Assembly: GCF_900109355.1 (NCBI RefSeq)
Contig: NZ_FOBF01000005.1
Span: 62,001 to 126,000, forward strand
Length of the DNA stretch: 64,000 nt
Reading direction: 5' to 3'
Source: Nonomuraea pusilla
GTDB taxonomy: Bacteria > Actinomycetota > Actinomycetes > Streptosporangiales > Streptosporangiaceae
A program made the position numbers and the translations under genes. The notes under the pieces are model-generated. The model did no database searches. It was not told the DNA's origin and saw nothing but the letters and a program-made list of their open reading frames with translations. Position 1 is the first letter of the stretch. Every line of letters starts with the position of its first letter. This document shows positions 1 to 7,035 of the stretch, piece after piece.

Positions 1-2166
1 GCCCGCGCTCGACGCGGCGCTCGCCGTCCCGCTGCCGGCCGCCGGCCCGTGGGTGGCGGTGGCAGGCGGTTCGGCCGTGGCCGACGCCGCCTCACCGGGG
101 CTCGCGCGGCGCGCCGCCAGGCTCGCCGGCTGCGAGGACGTCCCCGTCGTGCGCCGCACGCCCGAGGACTGACCCCGCTCGCCCGCCGCCCGGGTGGCGC
201 GGCCGGTGGGGTGGCCGCGCTCGGCTGTCCCGATCTCGCGCAGGCACGCCCGGACGTGGCGGGCGACCGCCTCCTGCCGCGTCGCGACCGGCTCCTCCGC
301 CTCGGCCCGCTCCCCGGCGTACTCGCGGAGCAGACGGTGCAGCAGGTAGCGGGGCTCCCTGGCGCCGTCCGCCTGCGTGGACGTGAGCAGCCCGTGCGCC
401 GCCAGCGTCTCCAGGGCCGCGTCCGCCTCCAGCTCGGTGACGCCGAGCAGCGCGGACGCCGACCGCACCGTGACCCCGTCGGGCCCGGCCAGCCCCAGCA
501 GCCGGAAGGCCCGCGCGGCCGGCGCGGGCAGCGTCCGGTAGCTCGCGGCGAACGCGGCGCGGACGCTCAGCCCGCCGGCCGCCAGCTCGTCCAGCCCGCG
601 ACCGGCCAGCCTCGCCGCGAACTCCCGCAGCGGCCAGGCGGGCCGCACGGCCAGACGGGCCCCGGCCGCCCTGACCGCGAGCGGCAGCCCGCCGCAGGCA
701 CGCACGATCTCCGCCGCAGCCCGCGGCGCCGACCGCACCCTGTCCCGCCCGGCCACCCGCTCCAGCAGCAGCCTCGCGTCGTCCTCACCCGGCGGCCCCA
801 GCACGATCCGTACGGCGCCTTCCAGCGCGGGCAGCGGCGACCTCGACGTCACCAGCACCGCGCAGCGTGGCGTGCCGGGCAGGAGGTGGCGCAGCTGGGC
901 CTCGTCGCGGGCGCCGTCCAGCACGACGAGCACCGACCGGTCGGCGAGGTGCTGCCGCAGCAGCCGCGCGCGGTCCTCCACCGGGCCGGGCAGCAGGCCG
1001 CCGTCGAAGCCGAGCGAGCGCAGCAGGCCGCCCAGCAGCTCGCCCGGATCGCGCGCGCCCGAGCGCAGGCCGTCCAGGCGGACGAAGAGCTGGCCGTCGC
1101 GGTAGTCGGAGCGCAGCAGGTGGGCCAGGCGCACCGCGAACGCCGTCTTGCCCACGCCGGGCAGCCCGGACACCACGGCGACGGGCGGCCCGGGACGGTC
1201 GCGGGGGCCGCGCAGCAGGGAGAGCGCGGCGCGCAGCTCGTCGGCGCGCCCGACGAAGTCCGCGGTGTCGGGAGGCAGCTGGCACAGGGAGGCACGGACG
1301 ACGGGCAAGGGGCACGGAGCCGGCTGCGTGGCGGGCAGGATCGCGGAGGGGTGCGGGGCGGGCAGGATCGCGGAGGGGCACGGGGCTGGCTGCCGGGCGG
1401 GGAGATTCGTGGAGGGGTGCGGGGCGGGCAGGAGTGCCGGGTCGTCGCCGTCGAGGATCGCCGCGTGCAGCCGCCTGAGCTCGGGCCCCGGCTCGATGCC
1501 CAGCTCCGCGACCAGCAGGGCGCGCGCCCGCAGGAAGGCGGTGAGCGCCTCGTCCCGCCTGCCGTCGCGGCACAGCGCCACCATCAGCTGCTCCCACAGC
1601 CGTTCCCTCAACGGGTGGGCGGCGGCCAGACCGCGCAGCTCGGCCACCAGATCGGCGTGCCCCAGGTCGAGCCGCACGTCGATCCACTCGGAGCGGGCCA
1701 CCGCGAACCGCTCCTCCAGCTCCGCGATGCGCGGCGCCAGCTCCGAGCCGAGCGGGACGTCCTCGGCGGGACGGCCCCGCCACAGCGCGACCGCGGCGGC
1801 GTAGCCGCGTTCGGCCGCCTCCAGGTCGCCCCTGGCCCGCTCCAGCCTGGCCCGCCGTACCGCGCCGCCGAACGCCAGCAGGTCGAGCTGCCCCGGCGGC
1901 ACCTCCGAGCAGTAGCCGGACCCCTCCGTCCGCAGCTTCAGCCCCGTCCCGGCGAGCGCGCGGCGCACCTGGTGGACGTACGTCGCCGCGTTCGCCCTGG
2001 CCGAGCGGGGCGGGGAGTCCCAGAGCGCGGCGACCAGCCGGTCCTTCGAGATCGTGGTGTTCGGATGGAGCAGGAAGGCGCTGACCACCGCCCGCTGCCT
2101 GCCGCTGAGCCGGACACGCCCCCCAGGACCGTTGACGCGGACGGTTCCGAGGACCGCGAAGTCCAC
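1..2166 (-). CDS. AfsR/SARP-type regulator, BTAD plus NB-ARC (3' end outside window)
   Basis: Starts at GTG 2166 after a GAGGAGGAG ribosome site. Residues about 1-95 form the OmpR-like winged helix and about 96-250 the bacterial transcriptional activation domain (BTAD). A Pro/Ala linker with repeats follows (about 255-300), then an NB-ARC ATPase with Walker A GLPGVGKTA near residue 332 and Walker B VLVVLDGA. Such proteins activate secondary-metabolite or stress genes. It points away from the membrane-protein gene at 2354 and lies beside peptide cassette 1, so it is a candidate regulator of that cassette (inference). In this frame no stop occurs before the left edge; the last 60 or so codons are antisense to the neighbouring convergent gene, so the true C-terminus is uncertain. 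Confidence 0.8.
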   Translation of the reverse strand, partial: MDFAVLGTVRVNGPGGRVRLSGRQRAVVSAFLLHPNTTISKDRLVAALWDSPPRSARANAATYVHQVRRALAGTGLKLRTEGSGYCSEVPPGQLDLLAFGGAVRRARLERARGDLEAAERGYAAAVALWRGRPAEDVPLGSELAPRIAELEERFAVARSEWIDVRLDLGHADLVAELRGLAAAHPLRERLWEQLMVALCRDGRRDEALTAFLRARALLVAELGIEPGPELRRLHAAILDGDDPALLPAPHPSTNLPARQPAPCPSAILPAPHPSAILPATQPAPCPLPVVRASLCQLPPDTADFVGRADELRAALSLLRGPRDRPGPPVAVVSGLPGVGKTAFAVRLAHLLRSDYRDGQLFVRLDGLRSGARDPGELLGGLLRSLGFDGGLLPGPVEDRARLLRQHLADRSVLVVLDGARDEAQLRHLLPGTPRCAVLVTSRSPLPALEGAVRIVLGPPGEDDARLLLERVAGRDRVRSAPRAAAEIVRACGGLPLAVRAAGARLAVRPAWPLREFAARLAGRGLDELAAGGLSVRAAFAASYRTLPAPAARAFRLLGLAGPDGVTVRSASALLGVTELEADAALETLAAHGLLTSTQADGAREPRYLLHRLLREYAGERAEAEEPVATRQEAVARHVRACLREIGTAERGHPTGRATRAAGERGQSSGVRRTTGTSSQPASLAARRASPGEAASATAEPPATATHGPAAGSGTASAASSAG
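2..172 (+). CDS. C-terminal end of an unidentified protein (cut by window edge)
   Basis: A 56-codon open frame enters from the left edge and ends at TGA 170-172. Almost every third codon position is G or C, as in the real genes of this window, so it looks like the tail of a gene. The product is rich in Ala, Val and Pro with no motif I recognise. It is convergent with, and wholly overlapped by, the open frame of the SARP-type regulator on the other strand. Function unknown. Confidence 0.35.
   Translation, partial: PALDAALAVPLPAAGPWVAVAGGSAVADAASPGLARRAARLAGCEDVPVVRRTPED
1316..1435 (+). repeat. 27-bp repeats encoding the regulator's interdomain linker
   Basis: Four imperfect copies of a unit beginning GCGGGCAGGATCGCGGAGGG start at 1331, 1358, 1397 and 1424. 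Spacings are 27 or 39 bp, so reading frame is kept. On the minus strand they encode Pro/Ala-rich LPAPHPSAI-like units joining the BTAD and NB-ARC domains. Confidence 0.7.
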
Positions 2167-2353
2167 AGCAGCTCCTCCTCGTCAGTGCCGACCCGGAAGA
2201 TCGCTTTCCACAGGCAGTAGAACAGCCGCTAAGCCGTTTGACAACAGTCCGCCATGGAATGTCCCGTATGCCCGTCGCCTGCACGGCATCCCCCGGAACT
2301 CCGCACGTCGCCTGCACCGGAGCCGCGCGGAAACTCCTCCGCCACCTGCTTCC

Positions 2354-2794
2354 ATGACGGCCGTGACCCCACGGAAAGCCCCCGCCCCGCCCGATTCCGC
2401 CTGGCTGCTCGGCTGCGCCCTGTCGCTGGTCGTCACGGTCACGGGCGCGACCTTCGGCACGTTCATGGACATCCGGCTCGTGTTCCAGGCGCAGCTGTAC
2501 TGCCTGGGTGACCTGAGCGCCGGGGAGGCGTTCGCGGAAATGGCGTGGGCAGCGAGCAGGGTCCTGGTGATGCCGGTGGTCTCGCTGCTCTCGGGGGCGG
2601 TGTCGCCGGTGGTCGCCCTGCCCGCGCGGCTGCCCTGGGTGGCGGGCCGCGCGTGGGTCGCGATTCCGCTCGCGCTGCTCCAGGCCGGTGTGGCGGCGAC
2701 GGGGCCGGTCGCGCTCATACTCCACGACATCGCCGTCGAGGGCACGCCCGAGGGGTGCGTCCTGCCGTGGTGGCCGGCGTGGCTGCCTTCCTGA
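2354..2794 (+). CDS. Small multi-pass membrane protein of unknown function
   Basis: 146 residues from ATG 2354. Three clear hydrophobic stretches (about residues 18-38, 68-90 and 100-122) predict an integral membrane protein; the tail contains a WWPAW segment. No family recognised. It is divergent from the SARP-type regulator and lies 120 bp upstream of the small ORF and MauE-like gene on the same strand, so it may belong to cassette 1. The ribosome site is weak and the start is uncertain. Confidence 0.5.
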   Translation: MTAVTPRKAPAPPDSAWLLGCALSLVVTVTGATFGTFMDIRLVFQAQLYCLGDLSAGEAFAEMAWAASRVLVMPVVSLLSGAVSPVVALPARLPWVAGRAWVAIPLALLQAGVAATGPVALILHDIAVEGTPEGCVLPWWPAWLPS

Positions 2795-2913
2795 GGGGTG
2801 GACGAACGGGAAAGGGGCGTTTCCCGAATCGGTCTTGATGGGGCGAACGGGCGGACGAATAATCGGGTCGGTCTTCGGCCACGGCGACCCGCGAGCACGC
2901 GAGGGGGAAACTC

Positions 2914-3009
2914 ATGGTGTCGGCGATCAGAGCGCCCGGCGGCCGGGTGCCCGCCAGGTTCCCCGCCGGAGGCGTCGTCGAGCTGCCGGGGAGCCCGTGG
3001 ACCATCTGA
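2914..3009 (+). CDS. 31-codon ORF overlapping the MauE-like gene start
   Basis: ATG 2914 follows a strong GAGGGGG site with a 6-base gap, better than the site in front of the MauE-like gene. The frame stops at TGA 3007-3009, overlapping the first 13 bases of that gene (GTG 2997) in a different frame. This fits a short coupling ORF whose translation feeds ribosomes to the membrane-protein gene. The peptide has no recognised domain. It could instead mark a sequence error that hides a longer N-terminus. Confidence 0.4.
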   Translation: MVSAIRAPGGRVPARFPAGGVVELPGSPWTI

Positions 3010-3587
3010 CGATCGGCTGCGCCTGCATCCTCGCGCTCGTCTTCGCCGTGTCGGCGGCGAGCAAGCTACGGGGGCGGGCGGCCTTCGACGAGTTCGCGTA
3101 CGCGACCCGTACCCTGCTCACCGCCTCGGCCCAGGCGCTGCGCGGCGCGGAACGGCGGCGGCCCGGCGAGCGGGTCGTGCGATTCGTCGCGCTGGGCGTG
3201 GCCATGGCGGAGGCGGTGGCGGTGCCGCTCGTGGCGGTGCCCGCGACGGCCAGGGTGGGCTTCGGGCTGGCCGCCGTGCTGCTGACCTGCTTCAGCGCCG
3301 CCATCGCCCTGACCTTACGGCGCGGCGTCAGCACCGCCTGCCGGTGCTTCGGCGCGGCGTCCGCGCCGCTCTCCCGCCGCCACCTCGTACGCAACGCCCT
3401 GCTGCTGGCGGTGGCCGTGGCGGGGCTGGTCACGGCGGACGGGAGCCTGGACGGCGTCCACCCGGCGGGCGCCGCCGTCGCGGCCGTCACCGGAGCGGTG
3501 GCGGCCGTGCTGCTGATCCGCATCGACGACCTGGCGGACCTGTTCGCCCCCGCCGCCTCCACCCCCACCCGCCGCCGGCGCTCCTGA
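2997..3587 (+). CDS. MauE/DoxX-like redox-associated membrane protein
   Basis: 196 residues from GTG 2997. Hydrophobic segments at about residues 4-22, 66-86, 88-106, 128-146 and 155-176 predict a multi-pass membrane protein, and a CRCFG motif (Cys115, Cys117) lies on a loop, as in MauE-family proteins. MauE and MauD are required for maturation of the six-disulfide small subunit of methylamine dehydrogenase, so a role in passing electrons during disulfide formation is the best guess. No methylamine dehydrogenase genes are seen. It converges with the S26, ABC, thioredoxin-like and Cys-rich peptide genes of cassette 1, whose peptide is the likely substrate (inference). The start could shift because of the overlapping small ORF. 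Confidence 0.75.
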   Translation: MDHLTIGCACILALVFAVSAASKLRGRAAFDEFAYATRTLLTASAQALRGAERRRPGERVVRFVALGVAMAEAVAVPLVAVPATARVGFGLAAVLLTCFSAAIALTLRRGVSTACRCFGAASAPLSRRHLVRNALLLAVAVAGLVTADGSLDGVHPAGAAVAAVTGAVAAVLLIRIDDLADLFAPAASTPTRRRRS

Positions 3588-3622
3588 AGCGGGCCGGCCG
3601 CACGCGCGTCAGGCCCCGCTGT

Positions 3623-4096
3623 TCACCGGGGTGCCCGGAGTCCGCGGGGGGTGGCGAGGCCCAGGACCCGGGAGGCCGGCACCGTGCCGTAGTGGCGGGA
3701 GTCGCGGCTGCCCGCCGGGTTGTCGCCCAGCAGGACGAGCCGGCCCGCCGGCACCAGCCCGGACGGGTGCCGCGCCCACGCGGGCAGGTAGGGCGGTTCG
3801 GGGTCGCCGGGGACGGCGGCGACCCGTTTGACCACCCAGCGGGTGCCCGCCGCCCCGGTACGGTCGCCCGGACGGCACGGCCCCGGCTCCTCGACGACCA
3901 CCACGTCACCGCGTCCCGGTACGACGCCGGGCGTGCGGCGCACCAGCACCCGGTCGCCGGGCCGCAGAGTCGGCTCCATGCTCGGCCCGCTGACCGTGAC
4001 CACGACGGTCCGCCTGCCGCGCCGCGCCATGGCCCACCCGAGGACCAGCAGCAGCAGCGCGAGCAGCGTCAGCAGGACGGCGACGGGCGCCGTCAT
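3623..4096 (-). CDS. S26 family signal peptidase, cassette 1
   Basis: 157 residues. One N-terminal membrane anchor (about 5-23) is followed by the S26 boxes: SMEPT with nucleophile Ser39, GDRVLV, the lysine box VVKRVAAVPGD with Lys90, and LGDNPAGSRDSR. This is the compact type I signal peptidase fold with its Ser/Lys dyad intact, so it should be active outside the membrane. Its ATG overlaps the stop of the ABC exporter (4093-4096), so the two are translationally coupled. A dedicated peptidase beside an exporter that lacks a peptidase domain suggests it removes the leader of the Cys-rich peptide at 6682-6867, which has an AxA site (inference). Confidence 0.88.
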   Translation of the reverse strand: MTAPVAVLLTLLALLLLVLGWAMARRGRRTVVVTVSGPSMEPTLRPGDRVLVRRTPGVVPGRGDVVVVEEPGPCRPGDRTGAAGTRWVVKRVAAVPGDPEPPYLPAWARHPSGLVPAGRLVLLGDNPAGSRDSRHYGTVPASRVLGLATPRGLRAPR

Positions 4097-5973
4097 GCGA
4101 CGTCCTCCGTCGTGTCCCCGGCCCGGCGCGCGAAGTCCGTCCCCGCCGGACGGTAGCCGGCCGCCTGCAGGTCGAACAGCCTGGCGTACGCCCCGCCCAG
4201 CGCCATGAGCCGGTCGTGGCCGCCGCGCTCCACGACCCGCCCGTCCGACAGCACGACGATCGTGTCGGCCTCGCGTACGGCGCCGAGCCGGTGCGAGATG
4301 AGCAGGCTGGTCAGCCCGCGCCGGTGCTCGCGCAGGCGGGCGTGCACCTCGTGCTCGGCCTCGGCGTCCAGCGCGGAGCTGGGCTCGTCGAGGACGAGCA
4401 GGTCGGGCCGGTCGAGGACGAGCCCCCGCGCGATCGACAGCCGCTGCCACTGCCCGCCGGACAGCACCACGCCGGTGTCCGGGTCGGCCCGGTCGGCCTC
4501 GGAGAAGAACATCCTGGTCAGCATCGTGTCGTAGCCTCTCGGCAGGCCGGCGAGGACGTCGTGGACGCCGGCCTGCCGCGCCGCCGCCTCGATCGGGGCA
4601 CGCTCGAACAGCGCGCGGCCGGACGGCTCGTCGTGCGACAGCGCGGTCACGTCGCCGAGGCCGATGTTCTCCCCGGCCGTGAGCTCGTAGGCGACGGCGT
4701 CCTGGAAGACGGCGCGGATGCGGCGCCGCAGGCCTGCCGGGTCGAGGTCGCGCAGGTCGACGCCGTCCCAGAGCACCGCGCCCCTGGTGGGGTCGTACAG
4801 GCGGCACAGCAGCTTCACCAGCGTGGTCTTGCCCGCGCCGTTGAGCCCCACGAGCGCCGTCGTCCGTCCGTGCGGCAGCACGAGGTTCACGCCGCGCAGC
4901 ACCCAGGGCTGGTCGTCGGCGTACCGGAACCAGACGTCGCGCAGTTCGAGCCCCCTGCGCAGCGGCCGGGCGGGCAGCGGCGCGGGCCTGACCGGCAGGT
5001 CGGGTCCCGCGTCGACGACGGCCAGGTAGTGGCCGAAGAGCAGCAGCGCCTGGTGGACGGACACGCCTTCGGCCACCGCTCCGGCGAGCGCGCTCTGGAC
5101 GGCCGCGACCGCCGCGACGACCAGCGCCACGTCCCCGACGGTGAGCGTCCCCGACGCGGCGGAGCGCACGGCGGCGAGCAGCAGCGCTCCGGCGACGACG
5201 GCGGCGAGCACCGCCAGCGTGCCCTGGAGCGCGAGCTCCCGCCGGTCCACGCCCCGGCCGGCGGCGTGGATGAGCCGGATCTCCGCCGCCATCCGCCTCC
5301 ACAGGTACGGGCCCGCGCCGAACAGCCGCACCTCCTTGGCGGCCTGCGGGTTGACCAGCAGGTTGGCGTAGAAGATCTCCCGGCGTTCCGCCTGGCCGGT
5401 CTCGGCGATCATCGCGGCGCGGCGGCGGCTCAGCGCCAGCTCGGCCAGGACGGCCGGCACGGCGGCGAGCAGGACCGCCGCCGCCATCCAGGGTCCGAGC
5501 AGGAGCAGGGTGCCGGCGAACCCGGCGACCGTGAACGCCCCCTGCACCACCCCCAGCCCGCCTTCCACCGCCATCCACGGGCTGCCGACGCCGCTGGTCC
5601 TCGCGATCTGGAGGCGGTCCTGGAAGGTGGGGTCCTCGAAGGGACGGAGGCCCACGATCCGGTCGGCGGCGGCGTAGATGCGCGAAGTGGCGAGCAGCTT
5701 CACGCGGCGGTTGCTCTCGGCCCGCAGGTAGCGGACGGCGTGCGGGGTGAGCGAGCCGGCGATCCCGACGGCGGCCAGCGCCGCCGCCGGTCCTGCCACG
5801 TCGAGCCACCGCACCTGCCCGGCGGCCAGCCGGTCGATCAGGAGCTTGGTCAGCCAGGCGGCGGCCAGCGGCGAGAGCCCGCCGAGGACCGCCAGCAGCA
5901 CGTACGCGGCGATCTGCCCGGGTGCGGCGGACCGGGCCAGCGCCAGCGCCCGCGTGAGCGCGCGGAACGACAT
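4093..5973 (-). CDS. Fused permease-ATPase ABC exporter, cassette 1
   Basis: 626 residues. The first 320 or so form a six-helix exporter membrane domain with the motif FEDPTFQDRL. The ATPase domain has Walker A GLNGAGKTT (about 374), signature LSGGQWQR (about 500), Walker B LLVLDEPSS and H-loop LISHRL. There is an extra loop before the signature. No N-terminal C39 peptidase domain is present, unlike double-glycine peptide exporters. It sits 11 bp after the thioredoxin-like gene and overlaps the S26 gene by ATGA. The likely cargo is the Cys-rich peptide (inference). The same gene occurs in cassettes 2 and 3. Confidence 0.88.
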   Translation of the reverse strand: MSFRALTRALALARSAAPGQIAAYVLLAVLGGLSPLAAAWLTKLLIDRLAAGQVRWLDVAGPAAALAAVGIAGSLTPHAVRYLRAESNRRVKLLATSRIYAAADRIVGLRPFEDPTFQDRLQIARTSGVGSPWMAVEGGLGVVQGAFTVAGFAGTLLLLGPWMAAAVLLAAVPAVLAELALSRRRAAMIAETGQAERREIFYANLLVNPQAAKEVRLFGAGPYLWRRMAAEIRLIHAAGRGVDRRELALQGTLAVLAAVVAGALLLAAVRSAASGTLTVGDVALVVAAVAAVQSALAGAVAEGVSVHQALLLFGHYLAVVDAGPDLPVRPAPLPARPLRRGLELRDVWFRYADDQPWVLRGVNLVLPHGRTTALVGLNGAGKTTLVKLLCRLYDPTRGAVLWDGVDLRDLDPAGLRRRIRAVFQDAVAYELTAGENIGLGDVTALSHDEPSGRALFERAPIEAAARQAGVHDVLAGLPRGYDTMLTRMFFSEADRADPDTGVVLSGGQWQRLSIARGLVLDRPDLLVLDEPSSALDAEAEHEVHARLREHRRGLTSLLISHRLGAVREADTIVVLSDGRVVERGGHDRLMALGGAYARLFDLQAAGYRPAGTDFARRAGDTTEDVA

Positions 5974-5984
5974 GGGTGCGGGGC

Positions 5985-6560
5985 TCAGCCCGCGGACGGC
6001 ACGGCTGCCGCGGCGTCCCGGCTCGCCACGGGTTCGAAGTCGAAGCCGGACGCGCCCACCACGCCGTCCTCCAGCAGGACGAACGCCGGGAACCCGCTCA
6101 CCCCGAACGCCCGCTGCACAGGCCCCTGGTCGGGCTCCACGACGACCGTGGCGACGGGGAGGAGCTGCGCGACCACGTCGGACGTCTCCTCCGGCGTGCC
6201 CACGACGACCGCGAGCACCTCGCCCGCGCCGCCGGGCCTGGACGCCGCGTGCTCGGCGAACAGCGGCAGCCGCTCCTTGCACGGCGCGCAGTGCGGCGAG
6301 AAGAACCCGACGAGCGGCCGCTCGCCCATCGCCGCCAGGCTGACGGGCCGGCCGCCCACCTCGGCCGTCTCGAACGCGCCGACGGTGGCCCCTGCGGGGA
6401 GCGCGACGTCCGTCCCGCCGACGCCGGTGACGCCGCTGCCGCGCAGCGCGGCCAGTTCGGCGGTGTGCTCGCGCAGCCGCCTGACGACTCCGAACGTGAA
6501 CACCAGATTGATCAGGGCCAGCAGTCCGACGAGGATCAGGGCCGCGGTCAGGTACGCCAT
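5985..6560 (-). CDS. Membrane-anchored thioredoxin-like (MauD/TlpA-type) protein, cassette 1
   Basis: 191 residues from ATG 6560 after AGGAAA. An N-terminal membrane helix (about 4-24) is followed by VVRRLREHT, a segment shared by all three cassette copies. The thioredoxin-like domain has active site HCAPCKE near residue 90 and a cis-proline loop GFPAF. The helix should place the domain outside the cell membrane, where it could oxidise or isomerise disulfides, or act as reductase. It lies between the peptide and the exporter genes. MauD proteins work with MauE in disulfide maturation, and a MauE-like gene is nearby. Confidence 0.87.
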   Translation of the reverse strand: MAYLTAALILVGLLALINLVFTFGVVRRLREHTAELAALRGSGVTGVGGTDVALPAGATVGAFETAEVGGRPVSLAAMGERPLVGFFSPHCAPCKERLPLFAEHAASRPGGAGEVLAVVVGTPEETSDVVAQLLPVATVVVEPDQGPVQRAFGVSGFPAFVLLEDGVVGASGFDFEPVASRDAAAAVPSAG

Positions 6561-6617
6561 CAGGTTTCCTCCGCAGATCAGGGAGACGGGGGACGGGCCC
6601 GCCCGCCGCGCGGCCTG

Positions 6618-6634
6618 CTCGCCGCCCCGGCGAG
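6618..6634 (-). terminator. Short hairpin after the cassette 1 peptide gene
   Basis: CTCGCCG-CCC-CGGCGAG is a perfect 7-bp stem with a 3-base loop, 47 bases after the peptide stop and before the thioredoxin-like gene. No U-run follows, so it may be a partial terminator or mRNA end that lets the peptide be made in excess. A stronger hairpin follows the peptide gene in cassette 3. Confidence 0.4.
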
Positions 6635-6681
6635 GAAGACCACGACGGGCGGACCCTGGCACGCCGCTACCGGGCGGGCAC

Positions 6682-6867
6682 TCAGCAGCCGAGGCCGACG
6701 TAGTAGCAGGGGCCGCACGGCTGCAGGTCGCAGCACGTCCGCTTGTACAGGCGCGGCCCGGAGCAGTAGCACGAGATCTCGTAGCAGTTGGCGAGGGCGT
6801 GGACGGTCGCCTTCGGCACGACGGCGCCCACCATGCGGTCGGCGAGCGCGGCGATCCTGCGGGTCAT
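6682..6867 (-). CDS. Eight-cysteine precursor peptide, cassette 1
   Basis: 61 residues from ATG 6867 after AAGGAG. The leader is residues 1-26, with R3, L8, D10, R11 and P18 shared with the two paralogues and an amphipathic rather than strongly hydrophobic character. Ala24-Leu25-Ala26 is an AxA-type signal peptidase site just before Asn27-Cys28. The core has Cys28, 33, 35, 45, 46, 51, 54 and 61, with CYCSG at 33-37 identical to cassette 3 at the same positions, and ends in Cys. Predicted product: a 35-residue peptide with up to four disulfides. First gene of a unit with thioredoxin-like, ABC and S26 genes. Antimicrobial or signal activity is inference; no match to a named family is claimed. 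Confidence 0.85.
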   Translation of the reverse strand: MTRRIAALADRMVGAVVPKATVHALANCYEISCYCSGPRLYKRTCCDLQPCGPCYYVGLGC

Positions 6868-6954
6868 GGCTCTCCTTCTGTGCGCGCGCCGGGCCGCCCA
6901 GCGCGGTCCGGCGCGCCTTCATGGAACCCCGGCCCCGGGTTCCCGACCAGGACG

Positions 6955-6971
6955 CTCAACTGGATCTTGAG
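6955..6971. promoter_or_regulatory. Inverted repeat with shared octamer upstream of peptide 1
   Basis: CTCAA-CTGGATC-TTGAG is an inverted repeat in the divergent gap between the peptide gene (start 6867) and the HTH-NB-ARC gene (start 7036). It contains GATCTTGA (6963-6970), an octamer also found 58-113 bp upstream of the other two peptide genes, in the same orientation relative to them. It may be an operator or promoter element; only sequence similarity supports this. Confidence 0.4.
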
Positions 6972-7035
6972 CCTGACGTTGAACCGGACGTACCGTAAGT
7001 GCGTTATGTGAGCGACTCCAGGGGAGGCCGCAGGC

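Noticed and set aside
49..2220. Long plus-strand open frame of over 700 codons opposite the SARP regulator
   Set aside because: It is Arg/Gly/Pro-rich low-complexity sequence, antisense to a regulator with clear BTAD and NB-ARC motifs.
2997..6867. Cassette 1 as a methylamine dehydrogenase (mau) cluster
   Set aside because: MauE- and MauD-like genes are present, but there is no large subunit, no tryptophan-tryptophylquinone small subunit and no amicyanin; the ABC and S26 genes do not belong to mau clusters.
6682..6867. Peptide 1 as a lanthipeptide or double-glycine bacteriocin
   Set aside because: No lanthionine synthetase genes, no GG cleavage site, no C39 domain; even numbers of cysteines and redox partners point to disulfides.
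4216..7011. Over 900-codon plus-strand frame across cassette 1
   Set aside because: Antisense to the ABC, thioredoxin-like and peptide genes; no domain, and typical of high-GC shadow frames.
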